Assembly: GCF_019890615.1 (NCBI RefSeq)
Contig: NZ_JAINVZ010000005.1
Coordinates: 372,001-436,000, forward strand
Origin: Streptantibioticus parmotrematis
GTDB lineage: Bacteria > Actinomycetota > Actinomycetes > Streptomycetales > Streptomycetaceae
DNA length: 64,000 nucleotides
Reading direction: 5' to 3'
Numbering within the stretch: position 1 is the first letter of the stretch; each line of letters begins with the position of its first letter. The notes under the pieces are model-generated. The model was given only the letters and a program-made list of their open reading frames with translations, did not search any database and was not told where the DNA came from. This document shows positions 60,145 to 64,000 of this stretch, in pieces. A program made the position numbers and the translations under genes.

Positions 60145-60229
60145 GAAGTGCTCCCGGGTGGTCGTGAGCGGAGGAGTTCGATGACGGAGCGGCCTGCCAT
60201 CCTGCGACAACCGCATGTTTGACGGGGCG

Positions 60230-61150
60230 TCAGCCCTTCACGGCGCCCTGCATGACGCCGCCGACGATCTGCTTCCCGAAGACCGCGAACGCGACCAGCA
60301 GCGGAACGGTGGCGACGACCGCACCGGCCATGATCACGGCCTCGTTGATGTCGTAGCCGCCGCCGATGCTGGCCAGGGCGACCTGCAAGGTGGGATTCCC
60401 GGACGGCGTGAGGGCGATCAGGGGCCACAGGAAGTCGTTCCACGCCTGGACGAAGGTGAGCATGCCGAGCACCGCCATCGCCGGGCGGGCCACGGGCACG
60501 ACGACGTGCCACACGATCCGCCACGAGTTGGCGCCGTCCATCCGGGCGGCCTCCAGCAACTCGGTCGGCAGCGCCTGCGACAGGTACTGGCGCATGAAGA
60601 ACACACCGAAGGCGGTGACCAGGCCCGGCAGGATGACCGCCTGCAACCGGTCGGTCCAGTGCAGCCCGGACATCAACTGGAACAGCGGCAGCACGCTCAG
60701 CTGCGGCGGCACCGCGATCGTCGCCACGACGAACACCAGCAGCGCGTTGCGCCCGGTGAAGCGCAGCTTGGCGAAGGCGAAGCCGGCGAGGGTGGCGAAC
60801 AGCACGGTGGAGACCGTGACCGCGCTCGCCACGATGACCGAGTTGACCATCGCGAGGCCCAGGGTGTGCCCGCCGGGGCCGTTGTAGTCCCACACCGCCC
60901 GCAGGTTGCGCAGCAGGTTGCCGCCGGGGACCAGGGGCGGTGGCGTGCGGGCGATCCGGGTCTGTGAGGTGGAGGCGGCGACGACGGAGAAGTACAGCGG
61001 GAAGAGCGAGGCGATCGCCACCACCACGAGCACCAGGTGGGCGATCGGCCCGCCATGGTGCTGACGGCCCGCACCGCTCCCGCGCCATCGGCGGCGCGTC
61101 GGTCCCACGGTGCTCGTCGGTCCCGTGGCGACCACGGAGGAAAGGGTCAT
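60230..61150 (-). CDS. cebG: cellobiose ABC transporter permease CebG
   Basis: The 306-aa MalG-type permease has six membrane segments and the EAA motif [20 protein letters not shown]. The C-terminus ([13 protein letters not shown]) is typical. Its ATG is 16 bp after the cebF stop, so the two are co-translated. With CebE and CebF it forms the cellobiose/cellotriose importer. No ATPase is encoded here; the MsiK ATPase normally serves this system in Streptomyces. Confidence 0.93.
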   Translation of the reverse strand: MTLSSVVATGPTSTVGPTRRRWRGSGAGRQHHGGPIAHLVLVVVAIASLFPLYFSVVAASTSQTRIARTPPPLVPGGNLLRNLRAVWDYNGPGGHTLGLAMVNSVIVASAVTVSTVLFATLAGFAFAKLRFTGRNALLVFVVATIAVPPQLSVLPLFQLMSGLHWTDRLQAVILPGLVTAFGVFFMRQYLSQALPTELLEAARMDGANSWRIVWHVVVPVARPAMAVLGMLTFVQAWNDFLWPLIALTPSGNPTLQVALASIGGGYDINEAVIMAGAVVATVPLLVAFAVFGKQIVGGVMQGAVKG

Positions 61151-61166
61151 GGGAAGGGCTCCTCGG

Positions 61167-62156
61167 TCAGGCGCTTGCGCGCAGGCGGCGCACCAGCACC
61201 GCGTTGAGCGCGCCGACGACGACAGCGATGAAGAAGATGACCCACGCGACGGCCGCGGCCCGGCCCAGGTGCTCGGAGTTGAAGGCCAGCCGGTACACGT
61301 ACAGCGCGAGGGTGGAGTACTGGTTGTCGGGGCCGCCGTTGATGCCCTGGCCGCTGCCGCCGAACAGGTAGGGCTCACCGAAGAGTTGCAGCGAGCCGAT
61401 CGCGGAGACGATGACCGTGAACAGGATGGTCGGCCGCAGCGAGGGAATCGTCACGTGCCGGAACTGCTGCCACCTGCTGGTGCCGTCCAGCGCCGCGGCC
61501 TCGTACAGGTCGCCCGGCACCGCCTGCATGGCGGCCAGGTAGATGAGGGTGTTGTAGCCGGTCCAGCGCCACATCACGATCGTGGCGACCGCGAGTTGGG
61601 AACTCCAGGTCCCCGACTCCCAGGCCACCGGCCCGAGGCCGAACAGGTGCAGCGCCCAGTTGGCGAACCCGGCGTCGTTCTGCTGGAAGACGAACTGGAA
61701 GATGAGCGCCGCCGCGGCCACCGAGGTGGCGTACGGCGTCAGCAACGCCACCCGCAGGAACAACTGGCCGCGCAGGCGGTAGTTGAGCAGGTGCGCCAGG
61801 CCGAGCGCGGCCAGCAGTTGCGGAACCGCGGACAGCAGCCCGATGGTGACGGTGTTGCGCAGCGACTTCCAGAACACCTGGTCGTGGACGAGCATCGTGT
61901 AGTTCCCGACACCGTTCCACGTCATCTGATTGGGCGTCAGCGTGCTGACGGAGTGCAGCGAGACCCACCCGGTGTAGATCAGCGGGAAGAGGCCGAAAGC
62001 GGCGAAGAACAGGAAGAAGGGGGTGACGAGCAGATACGGCGTGCCCTTGACGTCGAGCCGGTGCAGCAGGCTTCGGCGGCGCTGCGCGGCGGTCGGCACG
62101 GGCGCCGGCGCCGGGGGAGGGACGCGGTGGTGCGGTGCGGTCGTGGACGTGGACAC
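61167..62156 (-). CDS. cebF: cellobiose ABC transporter permease CebF
   Basis: The 329-aa MalF-type permease has six membrane segments (TPYLLVTPFFLFFAAFGLFP at the start) and the EAA loop YEAAALDGTSRWQQFRHVTI. GTG 62156 has GAAGGG upstream; the frame is open further but lacks a good start. It follows cebE by 132 bp with a GC-rich gap. Confidence 0.93.
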   Translation of the reverse strand: MSTSTTAPHHRVPPPAPAPVPTAAQRRRSLLHRLDVKGTPYLLVTPFFLFFAAFGLFPLIYTGWVSLHSVSTLTPNQMTWNGVGNYTMLVHDQVFWKSLRNTVTIGLLSAVPQLLAALGLAHLLNYRLRGQLFLRVALLTPYATSVAAAALIFQFVFQQNDAGFANWALHLFGLGPVAWESGTWSSQLAVATIVMWRWTGYNTLIYLAAMQAVPGDLYEAAALDGTSRWQQFRHVTIPSLRPTILFTVIVSAIGSLQLFGEPYLFGGSGQGINGGPDNQYSTLALYVYRLAFNSEHLGRAAAVAWVIFFIAVVVGALNAVLVRRLRASA

Positions 62157-62288
62157 CGGAAGGCCCTTCGTGACGGTGGGGAACGGGAACCTGGTCCCGC
62201 ACCGGAGCACCCGACCCCGCCCCACGCGCCGCCGGGGGGAAGCGGTGGACGCGAGCGGGAGGGCGCCCCGGTGCCTACGGGCTCCGGG

Positions 62289-63632
62289 TCAGCCGGTGGT
62301 GTCGGTGGTGATCTGGCTCATCGTCGCGTTCCACGCCGCCGTCGGACTCGTGTGCTTCTGCTCCATCAGCAGCACGCCGTTGCCCATGTCGTTGCGGATG
62401 ACCCCGTCGTACTCGCCGATGGGCGCCGCGGGGATCCGTTGGGCCGCGGCGGAGAAGATCTGCCCGATCGGCGCGTCCGACAGGAACGCGTTGCGGGCGC
62501 CGGAGACCTTCGGGTCCGTGTATGCCCGCACGTTGGAGGGGAAGTTGCCGACGTCGGGCGTGGCGAACACCTTCGCCTCCTGCGCCGGCTCGGTCAGCCA
62601 CTCGACCAGCGCCTGTGCCTGCTGGATGTGATGTCCCTGGACCGGGACGGTCAGGTACGAGCCGCCCCAGTCGGACGCCTGCGGCGCCGTCGCCACGTTC
62701 CACACACCGGAGTTCTTCGGGCCCGCGTCGTTGACGATGTTGGCCATCTGCCAGGCCGGGCAGATCGTGGTGGCGAAGGTGTTGTTCGCGAACCCGGCCG
62801 ACCACTGGGTGGAGAACTGCGCCATGCCCGGCGTCTCGCCCGCGGCCACCGCCTGCCCGGCCAGCTGCCAGGCGGCCTTCACCGACGGGTTCGTACGGTA
62901 GACGGCCTTGCCGCTGCTGTCGTAGTACTGCAAGGCCCCGCTTCCCACCACACTGTTGAACAGCCCCTCGCCGCTGTCCAGGAAGTACGTTCCCTTCGGG
63001 GCGTGTTGCTGGTACTCCTTGCCCACCGTGTTGACGAACGCGTCCCAGCTGCCCGCCCACAGCTTCGCCACCGCGTCCGGTGCTGTGGGCAGGCCCGCGG
63101 CCTTGAACAGCTTGGCGTTGTAGCAGACCGCCTCCGGTCCGAGGTCGGTGCCGAGCCCGACCACCGTGCCGCTCTTCGCCTTGCCCTGGGCCCACTTGAC
63201 CGGCGCCCAGTTGGCCGCGGACACTCCCGGGACCTTCGACAGGTCGGTGAACCGGGAGGCGAGCGTGGTGGTGACCTGGCCCATGCGGGAGATGTCGAAC
63301 GCCTGGACGTCGTCGGCGCCCGATCCGGCCGCGAGGTGCGCCTGCGTGGCGTTCCAGTAGTTCTGCTCGTTGGCGTTGTTGTCCTCGACGATCCTGATGT
63401 TCGGGTGCAGCTTCATGTACTCGGCGAACAGGTCGGCGCCCTTGGCGTTGTAGCCGAAGGTCCCGAAGTCCCCCACCTTGAGGGTGATCGTGCCACCGGC
63501 GGCGGAGTCCGACCCTCCGCCGCTGCCGCTGCTGCACCCCGAGACCGCCCCCGCGATCAGGCAGGCGGCGCCGACCGCCGCCAGCAGGCGCACACGGTGG
63601 CTCGATCTGGGTCTGACGACCGAATGAGGCAT
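62289..63632 (-). CDS. cebE: cellobiose-binding lipoprotein CebE
   Basis: The 447-aa solute-binding protein has a lipoprotein signal (LLAAVGAACLIAGAVSGCSS, Cys near 32) and the family-1 solute-binding fold (TITLKVGDFGTFGYNAKGAD, YFLDSGEGLFNSVVGSGALQ). In Streptomyces this CebE-type protein binds cellobiose and cellotriose at the cell surface. ATG 63632 has AGGGAG upstream. The promoter and CebR box lie 95 bp ahead. Confidence 0.93.
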   Translation of the reverse strand: MPHSVVRPRSSHRVRLLAAVGAACLIAGAVSGCSSGSGGGSDSAAGGTITLKVGDFGTFGYNAKGADLFAEYMKLHPNIRIVEDNNANEQNYWNATQAHLAAGSGADDVQAFDISRMGQVTTTLASRFTDLSKVPGVSAANWAPVKWAQGKAKSGTVVGLGTDLGPEAVCYNAKLFKAAGLPTAPDAVAKLWAGSWDAFVNTVGKEYQQHAPKGTYFLDSGEGLFNSVVGSGALQYYDSSGKAVYRTNPSVKAAWQLAGQAVAAGETPGMAQFSTQWSAGFANNTFATTICPAWQMANIVNDAGPKNSGVWNVATAPQASDWGGSYLTVPVQGHHIQQAQALVEWLTEPAQEAKVFATPDVGNFPSNVRAYTDPKVSGARNAFLSDAPIGQIFSAAAQRIPAAPIGEYDGVIRNDMGNGVLLMEQKHTSPTAAWNATMSQITTDTTG

Positions 63633-63726
63633 GGACAACTCCCTTGGACGAGGGCTCACTTCAGGCGTGGGGTGGCGAAGGTTCGAGGTCCCGGGCACAC
63701 ACGGATTCCGTCGGGAGGCGCTACGA

Positions 63727-63740
63727 TGGGAACGCTCCCA
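63727..63740. promoter_or_regulatory. CebR box upstream of cebE
   Basis: TGGGAACGCTCCCA matches the CebR operator consensus at 13 of 14 positions. It sits just downstream of the predicted transcription start of cebE, where bound CebR would block elongation. Confidence 0.88.
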
Positions 63741-63754
63741 CTCGAGACGTGACG

Positions 63755-63783
63755 AGCGTTGCGGCTCGGCAGCACGATGTCAA
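63755..63783 (-). promoter_or_regulatory. probable cebE promoter
   Basis: On the minus strand TTGACA (63783-63778) is followed after 17 bp by AACGCT (63760-63755), a perfect -35 with a weak -10. The start would be near 63748, just before the CebR box. Confidence 0.5.
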
Positions 63784-63892
63784 GAAGTCGGACGAGAGCA
63801 ACCGCACGGCCTGCCGGGCCGCGCCGGGCACCTGCCGTCCCGCCCTCCCGTCCGAACAGGGCATGATGGCGGCGACACGACCTGGAGGCGAC

Positions 63893-64000
63893 ATGCGCGA
63901 CAACGGACGCCGCACCGGGCGGCCCACGCTGGAACAGGTGGCCGCCCGCGCCGGCGTGGGCCGCGGCACCGTCTCCCGGGTCATCAACGGCTCCCCGCTG
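63893..64000 (+). CDS. cebR: CebR, LacI-family repressor (N-terminal part, runs off right edge)
   Basis: Only the first 36 codons are inside the window. They encode RPTLEQVAARAGVGRGTVSR, the HTH of CebR-type LacI proteins, followed by VINGSPL. The ATG is preceded by GGAGG seven bases upstream. It is divergent from cebE, the standard Streptomyces ceb arrangement. CebR represses the ceb genes and cellulases until cellobiose releases it. Confidence 0.93.
   Translation, partial: MRDNGRRTGRPTLEQVAARAGVGRGTVSRVINGSPL

Noticed and set aside
60220..60232. TGACG-GGG-CGTCA inverted repeat before bglC, considered as an operator
   Set aside because: It overlaps the end of cebG, has short arms and does not match the CebR consensus.

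Overview
This 64 kb window is chromosomal DNA of a high-GC actinomycete, almost certainly a member of the Streptomycetaceae. The evidence is strong third-position GC, frequent GTG starts, abundant stop/start overlaps, many secreted hydrolases, a complete ceb cellobiose locus with CebR boxes, and a class III lanthipeptide synthetase. The acid-type S53 peptidase hints weakly at an acid-tolerant genus. I saw no rRNA, tRNA, CRISPR array, IS element or prophage. Both ends cut through genes: a TetR regulator on the left and cebR on the right.

Layout. 0-1.2 kb: TetR regulator divergent from an SDR-like oxidoreductase. 1.5-5.1 kb: a translationally coupled operon of a PAS/GAF/SpoIIE phosphatase, a CarH-like B12-binding protein that keeps the Wx9EH light-sensor motif but has no DNA-binding domain, and two STAS proteins. 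I read this as a candidate light- or B12-sensing partner-switching module. 5.2-9.5 kb: PAP2-lipid kinase fusion, YihY-type membrane protein, RsbW-like kinase and a membrane SpoIIE phosphatase. 9.6-16.8 kb: Tat-exported phospholipase C, then a class III lanthipeptide locus (46-aa precursor, LanKC) and a LuxR/histidine-kinase pair. 17-23.8 kb: arylsulfotransferase-like protein divergent from an XRE-cupin regulator, small cupin, PPOX protein, a third SpoIIE phosphatase and a Tat metallophosphoesterase.

23.8-31.6 kb: a polyol catabolic operon (solute-binding protein, two permeases, sorbitol-type dehydrogenase, PfkB kinase, second dehydrogenase) divergent from a LacI regulator, with two palindromic operators four helical turns apart. 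31.7-34.6 kb: RsbW-like kinase, an FeS-type photolyase/cryptochrome and a glutathione peroxidase. 34.6-40.6 kb: a secreted-proteolysis group (sedolisin, proline aminopeptidase, M9 collagenase). 40.8-51.1 kb: LysR, several conserved hypotheticals, a VOC protein, a yjbQ gene interrupted by an in-frame TAG, an alpha/beta hydrolase, a solo TOPRIM protein, a DGPF/ECF42 sigma-factor pair and a quinone-oxidoreductase-like gene with a clear promoter and operator. 51.5-54.6 kb: pntAB.

55.3-64 kb: a cellulose module. Secreted GH6 and GH12 cellulases, each with a CBM2, converge on bglC-cebG-cebF-cebE, and cebR is divergent at the right edge. Sequences matching the CebR operator lie before the GH6 gene and before cebE. 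The secreted cellulases would release cellobiose, CebEFG would import it and BglC would cleave it intracellularly. Neither ABC system in the window has an ATPase, so both probably use a shared MsiK-type ATPase encoded elsewhere.
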